Assembly (NCBI GenBank): GCA_028279185.1 | Contig: JANQSS010000019.1 | Coordinates: forward strand, 1 to 64,000 | Direction: 5' to 3' | From: Saprospiraceae bacterium | GTDB lineage: Bacteria > Bacteroidota > Bacteroidia > Chitinophagales > Saprospiraceae | Length of the DNA: 64,000 nt | Shown here: positions 36,382 to 44,915 of the stretch, piece after piece | How positions within the stretch are numbered: the stretch's first letter is position 1 | Layout of the letters: each line of letters begins with the position of its first letter | Program-made: the position numbers and the translations under genes | Notes under the pieces: model-generated | The model's input: the letters and a program-made list of their open reading frames with translations, nothing else | Told to the model about the DNA's origin: nothing | Database searches by the model: none

Positions 36382-36855
36382 ATGAATAATAATGATGTTC
36401 TACGACGTGTGCGCTATACTTTTGACATGAATGACGATACTGTTGAAAGCCTCTTCAAATACGCTGGTGTAAATGTGCCGCGAAGCACTTTTTTACGTTA
36501 CATGAAACGAGAGAAAGACAAGGAGTTTAAAATTATGCCCGATAAAATGTTGGCCGCGTTTTTGAATGGATTTATTGTGTCTCGTCGTGGAAAAAAAGAC
36601 GGTGTAGAGTTTGTTAATGAAGCAACGTTGACCAACAATATTATTCTTAGGAAGCTAAAAATTGCTCTGAACATTCGTGAAGACGCCATATTAGAGTTTT
36701 ACGATTTAGCTGATGTACGGTTGAGTCGACATGAGTTAAGTGCGTTTTTTCGGCACCCAGATAAGCCGCAATATCGACCATGTCAAGACCAATTTTTACG
36801 CAATTTTTTACAAGGCATGCAACGAAAGTATAGGCCAACATTACCACCAAGTTAA
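36382..36855 (+). CDS. DUF1456 family protein (YehS-like)
   Basis: 157 residues made of two similar halves, each beginning N-[ND]-[IV]-L-R-[RK]-[LV]-[RK]: NNDVLRRVRYTFDMNDD and NNIILRKLKIALNIRED. That tandem is the DUF1456 signature. Function unknown; soluble, no signal peptide. The ATG at 36382 is chosen because the family begins there; an upstream ATG at 36352 lies inside the preceding gene. Confidence 0.88.
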   Translation: MNNNDVLRRVRYTFDMNDDTVESLFKYAGVNVPRSTFLRYMKREKDKEFKIMPDKMLAAFLNGFIVSRRGKKDGVEFVNEATLTNNIILRKLKIALNIREDAILEFYDLADVRLSRHELSAFFRHPDKPQYRPCQDQFLRNFLQGMQRKYRPTLPPS

Positions 36856-36870
36856 ATCAAGTTACAATTC

Positions 36871-37395
36871 ATGGCATCGCTACGTCTACAAGCTTTTTTA
36901 GCACGAGAGAACAACAACTATGACCTATATCTGATGCGCTGGGAAGTATTTAAAGTAGTAGATACTCAACCTGCTGAAATGCCAGTAATCAGTACGTTAG
37001 GGTCTCTGCTAGACGTTTCATTAGCTGCAGGCGCTTATGAAATTGTTTATTCTTCGGGTTTGTTTGCTAACGCGTTTAGGGTGCAGGTAACGGATGAGCA
37101 TATCAACAAAGTAGTCTATCTCGACGCTGGCGTATTAATAGGGTCCATTGGGCCAAATGCAGATAATACAGATGCAGATGCAGATTTGGAGCTCTATTCA
37201 AAAAATAAAGGAAAAACAATAGGTGGATACGGTATGATTGAATACATCGTACCAGCTGACGAAGATCTACGTTTAGAAGGCCGTATTCATACGGGAAAAG
37301 ATGAACCCCTGCACGCCGAATCAGTATCTTTTTCCGTGCGCGTGGGCGAAGTAAAACGTATTCATTTGGTCGCGAATATTTCACCTTCTTTTTGA
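36871..37395 (+). CDS. Hypothetical protein
   Basis: 174 residues, no signal peptide or membrane segment, mostly predicted beta structure (GAYEIVYSSG, KVVYLDAGVLIGSIG, GGYGMIEYIVP, SVSFSVRVGEVKRIHLVANIS). A short acidic run DADADLELY is in the middle. I do not recognise the family. It starts 15 bp after the DUF1456 gene and is probably its operon partner; a hairpin with a T-run follows 67 bp downstream. Confidence 0.65.
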   Translation: MASLRLQAFLARENNNYDLYLMRWEVFKVVDTQPAEMPVISTLGSLLDVSLAAGAYEIVYSSGLFANAFRVQVTDEHINKVVYLDAGVLIGSIGPNADNTDADADLELYSKNKGKTIGGYGMIEYIVPADEDLRLEGRIHTGKDEPLHAESVSFSVRVGEVKRIHLVANISPSF

Positions 37396-37903
37396 AGTCC
37401 ATCGTTTCTATAGACAGTGAGAAATTGACTTGTTGCGTTATTTACGCATAGCGAAATGTAGAAAAGCGTATTCTCGCGCTTTTACTTTAGTGGGTACTGT
37501 GTGTATTCGTGGATAAAAAGGTTAGCCGATTTATTGGTTATAAAAATCAAATTATAGCATAGCTGTGATATCAAGGAATGTGTCATTCGTCATGAAGGGA
37601 TATTCCCTACATTAGTCATACGAAACAACATCACTTCTGGAAAGATATCAAAAAGGATTTCTTTCCACAGCATGAAAAGTGCAATATATTATACTGGTTC
37701 CAATATCTAAGACTTGAATCTTTCCTTTAAATAGTGTATTTTTAAAAGCCCTTGATTGACTATGCTCACGTTGTAAGTGTATTCAGCTTTTACAACTCTT
37801 TAGTTCTCGTCTGTCTTATTCTATCGCGGAACATGTGTATTTCCTAATTATTCTTCTTGTTTAAATGGTCGTGAAACTACGGCAACCTCAAAAAATAAAA
37901 AAC
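37396..37903. other. Intergenic region of about 500 bp
   Basis: Apart from the hairpin at 37462-37483 nothing is recognised. No coding frame of note, no tRNA-like structure and no clear promoter element were found before the beta-helix gene. Confidence 0.5.
37462..37483 (+). terminator. Hairpin terminator
   Basis: Stem aaaagcg / cgctttt with an 8-base loop, the right arm ending in a four-T run. It lies 67 bp after the hypothetical gene at 36871-37395. Confidence 0.45.
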
Positions 37904-39235
37904 ATGAAAAACTTACTATCAATTATTCTACTTCTATTTGGTTTCACTGCCTTCGGACAAAAGGGAACAGGTGGTTTTACCAATGAAATAAAAATTGGCG
38001 CTAAACTTAGCGTCGACACGAATCAAGCCGGAATGATTCAATTTACATCAGGAGATTTTCAAGGATATGATGGTTCAGCTTGGAAAAGTTTCGTGGATTT
38101 AGGCGTAAACTATGCTAATGTAGTAACGGTTGCTCAAAGTGGCGGTGATTTTACAACCATTCAGTCCGGTATATCCGGTTGCACTACAACCAGCCCATCA
38201 AACCCCTGCCTGGTTAGGGTAATGCCCGGTTCATACCTGGAACCTGTAATAACTGTGCCCAATAATGTTCATCTCGTTGGCTCGGGAAGGTATACAACAT
38301 TCGTTATTGGTCAGATTCTTCCTGCGGATAGCTGCTTAATCGAGGGATTTTTTATTTCAGATGGAATTGTATGTATGGGAACGTCACCAAAAATTACGTC
38401 AAATCATATTCAAAATATGTCTGGCGCCGGTATTGTTGTTAACGGCGTTACACAGTCTTCGAGACCCTGGATCGAAAATAATCGTATTAATAATTGTGTG
38501 GACTACGGTATTCGATGTTCTGGAGGAAATAATGTGAGTTCCGCAGCAAATCCCTGGATAATTCAAAACCGAATCGATAGCAACTTAACCGGCGGTATAA
38601 TATGTACCGAAAATGCCTGGCCCACGATTAGCAACAATGAAATAACCCATAATTTTTTATCCGGTATAGTCCTTATGGGAAGTACATTTCCATCGGAACC
38701 AACTATAACGGATAATGTAATTGCACACACTATTGACGTCGGGGGAACGCCAGGAGTCGGAATTCGTCTTTCCAATCTCGCCGAGCCCAGGATTATGCTT
38801 AATGATATTTATGGAAATAAAATAGGAATTAGTGTGCTAAGTGTTTCTCAGCCTTCAATTCTTTCAAATAATATTAATTACAATGATAGCATTGGTATTT
38901 ACTGCACCTCTCCCGGAGCTGGAGTCAAGAAAGTAGTTATTCAATCAAACCATATTCACAGTAATGGGGTTTTTGGTATTGAAGTTAAAAACCCCGGAGA
39001 CCCGGTCGTGTCTCACAATCAAATTAGCTATCATCAAATTGGAGTTAATGTGGGACAAACAACACCATTTATTTATCAAAACAGTATCGTCAACAATTTT
39101 ATATTAGATATTCAATACACTGTTATAGGGCCATTTCCGATAATAAGTACGAATATCTACGACAATATTGCTCCTGGTGGCCTTGCTGGTGGCATATACA
39201 ACAGCACGTCTGCTGGTGGTGCGATTGGACCTTGA
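37904..39235 (+). CDS. Secreted right-handed parallel beta-helix protein
   Basis: 443 residues with a signal peptide (MKNLLSIILLLFGFTAFGQ). After an N-terminal region typical of Bacteroidota autotransport-like tail-fibre proteins (TNEIKIGAKLSVDTNQAGMIQF...GSAWKSF), VVTVAQSGGDFTTIQSGIS starts a pectate-lyase/NosD-type fold. Repeats follow the pattern P.I..N.I....G.GI (SKPTITDNVIAHT-like coils). Such proteins bind or cut polysaccharides, but no catalytic residues are evident. The ATG at 37904 is preferred because the signal peptide begins there; an upstream ATG adds 13 polar residues. A strong terminator follows. Confidence 0.82.
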   Translation: MKNLLSIILLLFGFTAFGQKGTGGFTNEIKIGAKLSVDTNQAGMIQFTSGDFQGYDGSAWKSFVDLGVNYANVVTVAQSGGDFTTIQSGISGCTTTSPSNPCLVRVMPGSYLEPVITVPNNVHLVGSGRYTTFVIGQILPADSCLIEGFFISDGIVCMGTSPKITSNHIQNMSGAGIVVNGVTQSSRPWIENNRINNCVDYGIRCSGGNNVSSAANPWIIQNRIDSNLTGGIICTENAWPTISNNEITHNFLSGIVLMGSTFPSEPTITDNVIAHTIDVGGTPGVGIRLSNLAEPRIMLNDIYGNKIGISVLSVSQPSILSNNINYNDSIGIYCTSPGAGVKKVVIQSNHIHSNGVFGIEVKNPGDPVVSHNQISYHQIGVNVGQTTPFIYQNSIVNNFILDIQYTVIGPFPIISTNIYDNIAPGGLAGGIYNSTSAGGAIGP

Positions 39236-39266
39236 TGTATTCATTGTACCATTAGTTATCGGTGCC

Positions 39267-39306
39267 AAAAAAGGGGTGGACAAACAATTGTCGTCACCCC
39301 TTTTTT
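39267..39306. terminator. Strong terminator after beta-helix gene
   Basis: Stem aaaaaaggggtg / caccccttttttt with an inner gacaa/ttgtc pairing and a long T-run on the plus strand. The A-run on the other side could also serve the converging lipoprotein gene. Confidence 0.85.
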
Positions 39307-39346
39307 ACTATTCTTTACAGATGGCTTGCGAAAGCTACCTTCTACC

Positions 39347-40246
39347 TCAGTCTCGGCAGTCCTCTTTGGCATCTTCCCATTCGTCAGCATTGTTTATGGT
39401 TAAAATGCGATCATCTTCTATATAGATGATATCGACCGGATACTGTAATGCTGGTTTTTCGCGTACGTCTGGGTTATTTTCATACCAAGCTCGAATCGCT
39501 TGTCGTGATTCTTCGGCGTTAGCCCCGGTAATTGTACTTCCATCGGGCATAATATACGTTACCGGATATACGAGTTTAAAACACCTTTTTGGACGGTCTG
39601 TTTGTCCTTGGTGCTTACACCGGTTCTTTAATCTTCTCATTTCTTCGGCACTGTTGATTGTCACTTCTTCGCCATTTCGTAATATCACGTCAACAGGAAA
39701 TTGAAGTTGAGGGCGACCTTCGGCATCCGGGTTGGCATCATACCATGAAGCAATGTTAGCCCTGACCTCTGCCGCATCAGCGCCAGTTACAAGCGATCCA
39801 TCGGGCATGATATACGTCACTGGGTACACCAGTTCGAAGCACTTCCTTGGTCTGTCATCAGGTCGGTCGTCACGGCAACGCTCTTTTAATCGCATCAACT
39901 CTGCTACATTATTTAGTGTCAATTCCTCACCATTCCTTAAAACTACATTTACGGGGTATTCAAGTTCTGGTCTTGTGTCTTCATCAGGGTTCGCGGCATA
40001 CCATGCTCGAATACCCGCTTTTACTTCTTTCGCATTGTCACCGGTGATGGTTGACCCATCGGGCATCGTGTACGTTACCGGATATACAAATCTGAAACAG
40101 CGCTTTCGATGGGTAAAATCCGACTCAGCTCCATTGCGTGTTTCTACCTCATCGTTAATTCTCAATTCATCAAATGACTCTTCACTGTCACATGACATAT
40201 AGGCAAGTGTCATAAAAAGGCAGAAGCCATAAATTAAATACTTCAT
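39347..40246 (-). CDS. Lipoprotein with three 86-residue repeats
   Basis: 299 residues. The signal ends AYMSC (Cys about 19), so it is lipidated. The mature protein is three tandem repeats starting at residues about 49, 135 and 221: [RK]CF.[LF]VYPVTY.MPDGS..TG, then a helix ending AWY..NP, then P.L.[YF]PV[DN]V and a hairpin with NGEE.T[IL]N. Each repeat contains Cys. The type recurs in Bacteroidota lipoproteins but I know no function. It is the last gene of a minus-strand trio with an ECF sigma factor and a barrel protein, 32 bp after the latter. Confidence 0.85.
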   Translation of the reverse strand: MKYLIYGFCLFMTLAYMSCDSEESFDELRINDEVETRNGAESDFTHRKRCFRFVYPVTYTMPDGSTITGDNAKEVKAGIRAWYAANPDEDTRPELEYPVNVVLRNGEELTLNNVAELMRLKERCRDDRPDDRPRKCFELVYPVTYIMPDGSLVTGADAAEVRANIASWYDANPDAEGRPQLQFPVDVILRNGEEVTINSAEEMRRLKNRCKHQGQTDRPKRCFKLVYPVTYIMPDGSTITGANAEESRQAIRAWYENNPDVREKPALQYPVDIIYIEDDRILTINNADEWEDAKEDCRD

Positions 40247-40278
40247 CTTTATTGGTGTTTTATTAATGATTAATATAA

Positions 40279-41781
40279 TTAAATTTTTATGTGGTAATGT
40301 AGGCCGATATTCATCGAAGTTGTTCCGCGATTACGTTCGTTTAACACGTTATTTTTATGCATATCGTATTGGTATGAAAGCTGGAATCGCCCATGCCATC
40401 CTCGCACTATTTCATAGTCGAGTCCAAGCCCTCCAGTCAAACCGATAAATGCCCTTGATGCGGATAACCGGTTTGCTCGATCGGAAACGGCAACTTGCAC
40501 TGGGCTATCACGGCGGGTGAACGTTGCATTCAACGTGTAGGATTTCAATTTTACGTGATTGTAGGTCAAGCCGCCTTGAATTACATATTTTAATTTTGAG
40601 TCACCGAGAAAATATGTCGCAGATATTGGTACCTGAAAGTAACTGTATTTGAATTTCTCCATGACAGCGCCTTCAACCAACTCACCTTCTTGAATTTCAT
40701 CTGTCGAATTCATTCGGATTACAACATCACTTTGTGCTGAGCCGAATGTCGATCGGCTGGTAAGTGAAAATGTGTTTCGGAACTTTCCATCCATTTCGCG
40801 CACTTCACGCGACTTATTATATTTCAAAGCAATACGCCTATTCTGATCGGCCGACAAGGTCGACACTCCCAGCCCTGCATTCAACGACAATTTATTTGTA
40901 AGTGAATACCCAAGTTGTATTCCATACACGGATGAACTATGTGTCCGGTGATACAAGTTATCTGACGTTTTTCGCTGCAGTGCAAACTCATGCCTCGACG
41001 ATAGTTGAAATGGTTTTCGAAAATACGTATATCCAACTTCAATTTTTCTATTGCTATTATTTTTTTCTCTTTTTTTGATATAAGGCGTTTTCACTTTATT
41101 TATTTCTGCTTCGGGTAGCAGTGCCAGTGTTACTTGTGGTAATTTATTTAGCTGCTCAATTGTCATAAAGTTTATACCAGAAGTGTTTTTTTCTCTTTTG
41201 CTTGCTTCTACCAACGCTATCATAATTTTTAACTGCTCATTCTCCTTTTTATAGCTACTGTTGTTTATGCGCAGCTCTTCATTTTCTTTAGCAAGCACTT
41301 CGTTTAGTTGACTTGATTGGGTTAATTTATTGGTGTAGTAATTATTTTCAGAATGTGTCTTTGACAATTTTTGAGTCAAAAGGTTTAATTCGTGATTTAT
41401 TCTATTTTGTTCCTGAGTTCGTTTATTGTTATCATCTTGAAGTGCGATGACATTTTCATGAAGTAGACGATTTGCACGATTAAATCCTTCGGTCATTTTC
41501 TCTCGCTCTTGTAATGCTCGATATAATTTCTGGTTTTTTAGATATAGATAAACACTACCGGCAACTAACAGTAAGAGTGCGGCTACAGCAGTAATTTTCC
41601 AAATTGAACTTGTCCGCCTTGAATTCGAGGTCGCTTTTGGTGTTATAATTTGGTTCAACAAGTGGTTTCGAACCTCCTTGTCCGGTCGGAGCCACACATC
41701 ATCCTCGAAGGGCTTTGTCTCTAATTGTTTTTTTATAAAGTCTCCTAATCTCGTATTCTCTTCATCCATATACTTATTCAC
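40279..41781 (-). CDS. Anti-sigma-like membrane protein fused to coiled coil and beta-barrel
   Basis: 500 residues. The N-terminal 60 residues are polar and would be cytoplasmic (DEENTRLGDFIKKQLETKPFEDDVW). One membrane helix spans 61-80, and a long heptad coiled coil about 83-190. The C-terminal half (about 245-500) has alternating aromatic beta strands typical of an outer-membrane barrel (IEVGYTYFRKP, GIQLGYSLTNKLSLNAGLG, YFQVPISATYFLG, MNIGLHYHIKI). The start ATG overlaps the sigma-factor stop as ATGA. I infer that the N-terminus binds the sigma factor while the barrel sits in the outer membrane, joined by the coiled coil. Confidence 0.75.
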   Translation of the reverse strand: MNKYMDEENTRLGDFIKKQLETKPFEDDVWLRPDKEVRNHLLNQIITPKATSNSRRTSSIWKITAVAALLLLVAGSVYLYLKNQKLYRALQEREKMTEGFNRANRLLHENVIALQDDNNKRTQEQNRINHELNLLTQKLSKTHSENNYYTNKLTQSSQLNEVLAKENEELRINNSSYKKENEQLKIMIALVEASKREKNTSGINFMTIEQLNKLPQVTLALLPEAEINKVKTPYIKKREKNNSNRKIEVGYTYFRKPFQLSSRHEFALQRKTSDNLYHRTHSSSVYGIQLGYSLTNKLSLNAGLGVSTLSADQNRRIALKYNKSREVREMDGKFRNTFSLTSRSTFGSAQSDVVIRMNSTDEIQEGELVEGAVMEKFKYSYFQVPISATYFLGDSKLKYVIQGGLTYNHVKLKSYTLNATFTRRDSPVQVAVSDRANRLSASRAFIGLTGGLGLDYEIVRGWHGRFQLSYQYDMHKNNVLNERNRGTTSMNIGLHYHIKI

Positions 41782-42314
41782 TTAAAGAGCAATTCAAATT
41801 TTGACCGTAATAGCTTTTTTGCTTTGGCTAATTGCGACTTTGATGTTCCAACGGAAATATCCAATCGCTCAGCAATCTCCCTATGCGTATAGCCATCTAT
41901 ATCGTGCATATTAAAAACGGTTCGGTAGCCAGCCGGAAGCTCTTGGATGAGACTTACGATTTCTTTGGCGGTTAACTCGTTCAATATGGTATCATTCCAT
42001 TCGGTTAAGTTTTCTACTACTGTAATATCATCAAAGGTCTGCTTCCAATGATGCTTTTTAAGGTACTTCAATGCTGCATTAATAACCACTCGGTTGGACC
42101 ACGCTTTGAACGTATTTGACTTCACGCGGTAGGTATCCAAAACAGCAAATACTTTTATTACACCTTCCTGGAACATATCCTGCGCCTCTGGTCTGTTTCG
42201 TGCATATCGCAGGCATAGTTTAAACCAATACGCCTCATGCCTGTCATACAGGACGCGCTTAGCATCTGAGTTGCCTTTTCGTATGCGAGAAATTACTTGG
42301 TCGTCTGTGTGCAT
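41778..42314 (-). CDS. ECF-type RNA polymerase sigma factor
   Basis: 178 residues. Region 2 has RYARNRPEAQDMFQEGVIKVFAVL, and region 4 has LPAGYRTVFNMHDIDGYTHREIAERLDISVGTSKSQLAKAKKLL with a helix-turn-helix. The ATG at 42314 (MHTDDQVISRI) fits the family; the longer frame to 42347 adds 11 residues. It is translationally coupled to the barrel-containing partner that follows. The genes it controls are not evident, but its own operon is the obvious first candidate. Confidence 0.92.
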   Translation of the reverse strand: MHTDDQVISRIRKGNSDAKRVLYDRHEAYWFKLCLRYARNRPEAQDMFQEGVIKVFAVLDTYRVKSNTFKAWSNRVVINAALKYLKKHHWKQTFDDITVVENLTEWNDTILNELTAKEIVSLIQELPAGYRTVFNMHDIDGYTHREIAERLDISVGTSKSQLAKAKKLLRSKFELLFK

Positions 42315-42608
42315 AAACCGGCATTCATACCCACTTTTGACTATCATACCCTTAAAAAGGTTGAAAGGGTTGCCTTAGGCCCAACATTAACTTGTGTCGA
42401 TATTTTTTCATTTCACGGGTCCGGGTGGTATTTATCGAAAAACCACCCTTTTCTGGAGACGGTCAAAGGGGCTGGGCCATCTGCCCACTTACTTATCTTC
42501 TTCTCTTGCGCCCCGACTGGTGATCTATGCTGGCAATGTCATGGGTAGCACATTTAAGAAAAACTTGATTGAGTAGAGAGGCTGTTCTACAATCTTTCGT
42601 GTCGTGTT

Positions 42609-43187
42609 TTACTCTTGTAATTTTTCCACAGCTGCTTGTAATTGTTCATAGAATTGTTCTCCGTATTTTCGTTCAATAGCCTCTTTCGCAAACTCGTGTA
42701 AGGTCACATCCAGTTTTTCACCATTTCCACATGCCGGATTACAAATACTCCATTTCTCGTACGTCATCAATTCCATTCCATTTGCCGGATTCTTCTTTAT
42801 GCGAATTGGGTAAAGGTGACATGATACCGGTTTTCGAAAGTCAATTTTCCCGTCGCGCCAGGCGTGCTCTATACCGCATCCAATACTCCCATCTTTATTG
42901 TAGACGGCATAAGCACAACGACCGTCTTCGTGTATTGGTGTTCCCACGGATTTATTTTCTTCATAGTATGCTGTTGGGCCAGTAGTTTTTAAGAATGTAA
43001 CACTATCGGGTTCTAAATAGTCATCTATCTTATTATAGATCGTCTTTAATGTTTCTTCTTCATGCTTCTCCACCGGAGCACCATAGTCTCCCTCGATACA
43101 GCAAATACCCTTGCATCTGTCGATATTGCACACAAAGTAGTTTTCATATACATCGGCTTCGACCATTATATTGTTGATCATAATCAT
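42609..43187 (-). CDS. DUF3109 family Cys-rich protein
   Basis: 192 residues. FVCNIDRCKGICCIEGDYGAPV near the N-terminus, GRCAYAVYNKDGSIGCGIEHAW, RKPVSCHLYPIR and WSICNPAC give a conserved set of cysteines resembling the YkgJ/zinc-or-iron-chelating type. No function is established for the family, which is nearly universal in Bacteroidota. A start at 43187 (MIMINNIMVEADVYEN) fits; a longer frame to 43202 is possible. Confidence 0.88.
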   Translation of the reverse strand: MIMINNIMVEADVYENYFVCNIDRCKGICCIEGDYGAPVEKHEEETLKTIYNKIDDYLEPDSVTFLKTTGPTAYYEENKSVGTPIHEDGRCAYAVYNKDGSIGCGIEHAWRDGKIDFRKPVSCHLYPIRIKKNPANGMELMTYEKWSICNPACGNGEKLDVTLHEFAKEAIERKYGEQFYEQLQAAVEKLQE

Positions 43188-43330
43188 GAGTGAAAGGTAC
43201 AACTCAGCTCACTTACATGCGGTAAGAAAACCGAAATTCATTGCTCTCAAGGGGTTCTACTAATCGTCAAAGCATCATTTTTTATTTCTGTCGTCTACAA
43301 TAGCAAATAAAATTGATTAGTCAAACCAAA

Positions 43331-44665
43331 ATGCAAAATAACAACTTACCAGTAGCAATAATCGGTGGCGGAGCAGTAGGTCTCGCAGCTGCAGCTCATC
43401 TAGCACAAAGAAAAATGCCATTCGTCTTATTTGAAGCAGGAAGTTCTGTAGGGGCAAATTTTTTGTCCTGGCGGCATGTTCGCGTCTTCTCCCCCTGGAA
43501 ATATAATATTGATAGGGCTGCGGAAAAATTACTATCTCAAACGGATTGGGTCGTTCCTGACAAGGAAGGTTTACCCACAGGTAAAGAATTAGTTGAAGAT
43601 TACTTTGTCCCACTCGCTAATCATCCAGCCATTTTGCCAAATGTTCACCTAAATTCTAAGGTGCTCACCATTGGTCGAAAAGGTTTGGACAAAATGAAAA
43701 CAGCAGGAAGAGAGAATAAACCATTTTCCATCAAAGTGAATGAGAATGGAACAGTCCAATATTATGAAGCCAAGGCAGTTATCGATGCCTCAGGTACCTG
43801 GAATCAACCAAACCCAATCGGGTCTGGAGGTGTTCTCGCCGAAGGAGAATTGGAATTATATAACAATATTTTTTATGGTATTCCAAATGTCAAAAAAGAA
43901 GCTTTAGGCCGATATAAAAACAAAAATATCGTTGTCGTGGGTGGTGGGCACTCCGCCATTAATGTACTTTTAGATTTGGCCGATGTTCAAAATGATTTTC
44001 CAGCGACACAACTCATTTGGGTGTTGAGAAAAAAAGATGTTTCAGCCGTATATGGTGGAAAAGAAGACGATGCGCTGGAAGCAAGGGGTGCATTGGGTAT
44101 TCGGATTGAAAAATTGGTCAAGAGCGGAAAGTTAGCTGTTTATACGCCATTTCACATTTTAAATTTGACCAAAAACGATAGTGGAATTCAGATTGAAGGT
44201 GACTTTAATGGCAAGGCTGAAACGATTCCTAACGTTGACGAAATCATTAGTAATACAGGTTCAAGACCTGACTTGGAAATGATACGAGAAGTTAGGGTTG
44301 ATTTAGATTCCTCGTTAGAGTCCGTATTTGATTTGGCAGAACTCATTGACCCAAATATTCATAGCTGTGGAACAGTAAGACCACACGGAGAAAAAGAGCT
44401 GCGCCATCCCGAAAAAGACTTTTATATCGTGGGTTCAAAAAGTTATGGCAGAGCACCAACATTTTTGATGGCTACAGGATATGAACAAGTTCGCTCAATT
44501 GTTGCCTATATGGCTAGTGATTTTAAGGCAGCCGAGAGCGTTGAGTTGAACCTACCCCAAACGGGGGTTTGCAGTTCAAACTTAGGTAGTGTTAATGGCA
44601 CAGCTTGTTGTGGAACGGAAGAAGTAGTTACTGAAAGTGCTGATTCAGGCGGCGGATGCTGTTAA
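43331..44665 (+). CDS. FAD/NAD(P)-binding flavoprotein with Cys-rich tail (arsenic-island type)
   Basis: 444 residues. Two Rossmann motifs are present, VAIIGGGAVGLAAAAHLA near the N-terminus and NIVVVGGGHSAINVLLDL at about 200. The blocks FLSWRHVRVFSPWKYNID, VIDASGTWNQPNP and SKSYGRAPTFLMATGYEQVRSIVAY belong to a flavoprotein group I know from arsenic resistance clusters. The last 35 residues form a separate Cys-rich tail with ACCGTEE and GGGCC. The ATG at 43331 is preferred to a TTG at 43313. First gene of a run with a Cys-motif mini-protein, an MFS exporter and SigZ. Substrate is unproven. Confidence 0.8.
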   Translation: MQNNNLPVAIIGGGAVGLAAAAHLAQRKMPFVLFEAGSSVGANFLSWRHVRVFSPWKYNIDRAAEKLLSQTDWVVPDKEGLPTGKELVEDYFVPLANHPAILPNVHLNSKVLTIGRKGLDKMKTAGRENKPFSIKVNENGTVQYYEAKAVIDASGTWNQPNPIGSGGVLAEGELELYNNIFYGIPNVKKEALGRYKNKNIVVVGGGHSAINVLLDLADVQNDFPATQLIWVLRKKDVSAVYGGKEDDALEARGALGIRIEKLVKSGKLAVYTPFHILNLTKNDSGIQIEGDFNGKAETIPNVDEIISNTGSRPDLEMIREVRVDLDSSLESVFDLAELIDPNIHSCGTVRPHGEKELRHPEKDFYIVGSKSYGRAPTFLMATGYEQVRSIVAYMASDFKAAESVELNLPQTGVCSSNLGSVNGTACCGTEEVVTESADSGGGCC

Positions 44666-44744
44666 ATTAATGCATCTGCATCATTTTTAGCATAATCCGT
44701 CTTAGTTAGTGAAACAAAATTCATCATAACTTAATCTATAAAAT

Positions 44745-44915
44745 ATGAAAAAAAGAAATTCAAATACTGAAGTCCGTCAAACACGTGGTGGATGCTGTGG
44801 GACAAAACCAGCAATAAATACTGCAAAAGTAGAAACTGTTCAAACTTCATGTTGTGGAACAAGTAACAATACAAAAACAATAGAAGTGAAGCCAAAATCA
44901 GGTGGGTGTTGTTAA
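44745..44915 (+). CDS. 56-residue CCGT-motif protein, metallothionein-like
   Basis: The frame MKKRNSNTEV... has three Cys pairs in GGCCGTK, TSCCGTS and a C-terminal SGGCC. These are spaced by Thr/Lys/Asn-rich linkers with no predicted fold. The same CCGT and terminal GG-CC motifs make up the tail of the flavoprotein 80 bp upstream, so one Cys module appears both fused and free. Vicinal cysteines bind As(III), Hg or Cu in other proteins, so thiol-metal chelation is a reasonable inference. Its stop overlaps the GTG start of the MFS gene by 10 bp. Confidence 0.75.
   Translation: MKKRNSNTEVRQTRGGCCGTKPAINTAKVETVQTSCCGTSNNTKTIEVKPKSGGCC

Noticed and set aside
42397-42450. Hairpin gggtggt/accaccc between the sigma factor and DUF3109 genes
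   Set aside because: Its T-run is on the plus strand while both flanking genes are on the minus strand, so terminator function is not supported.
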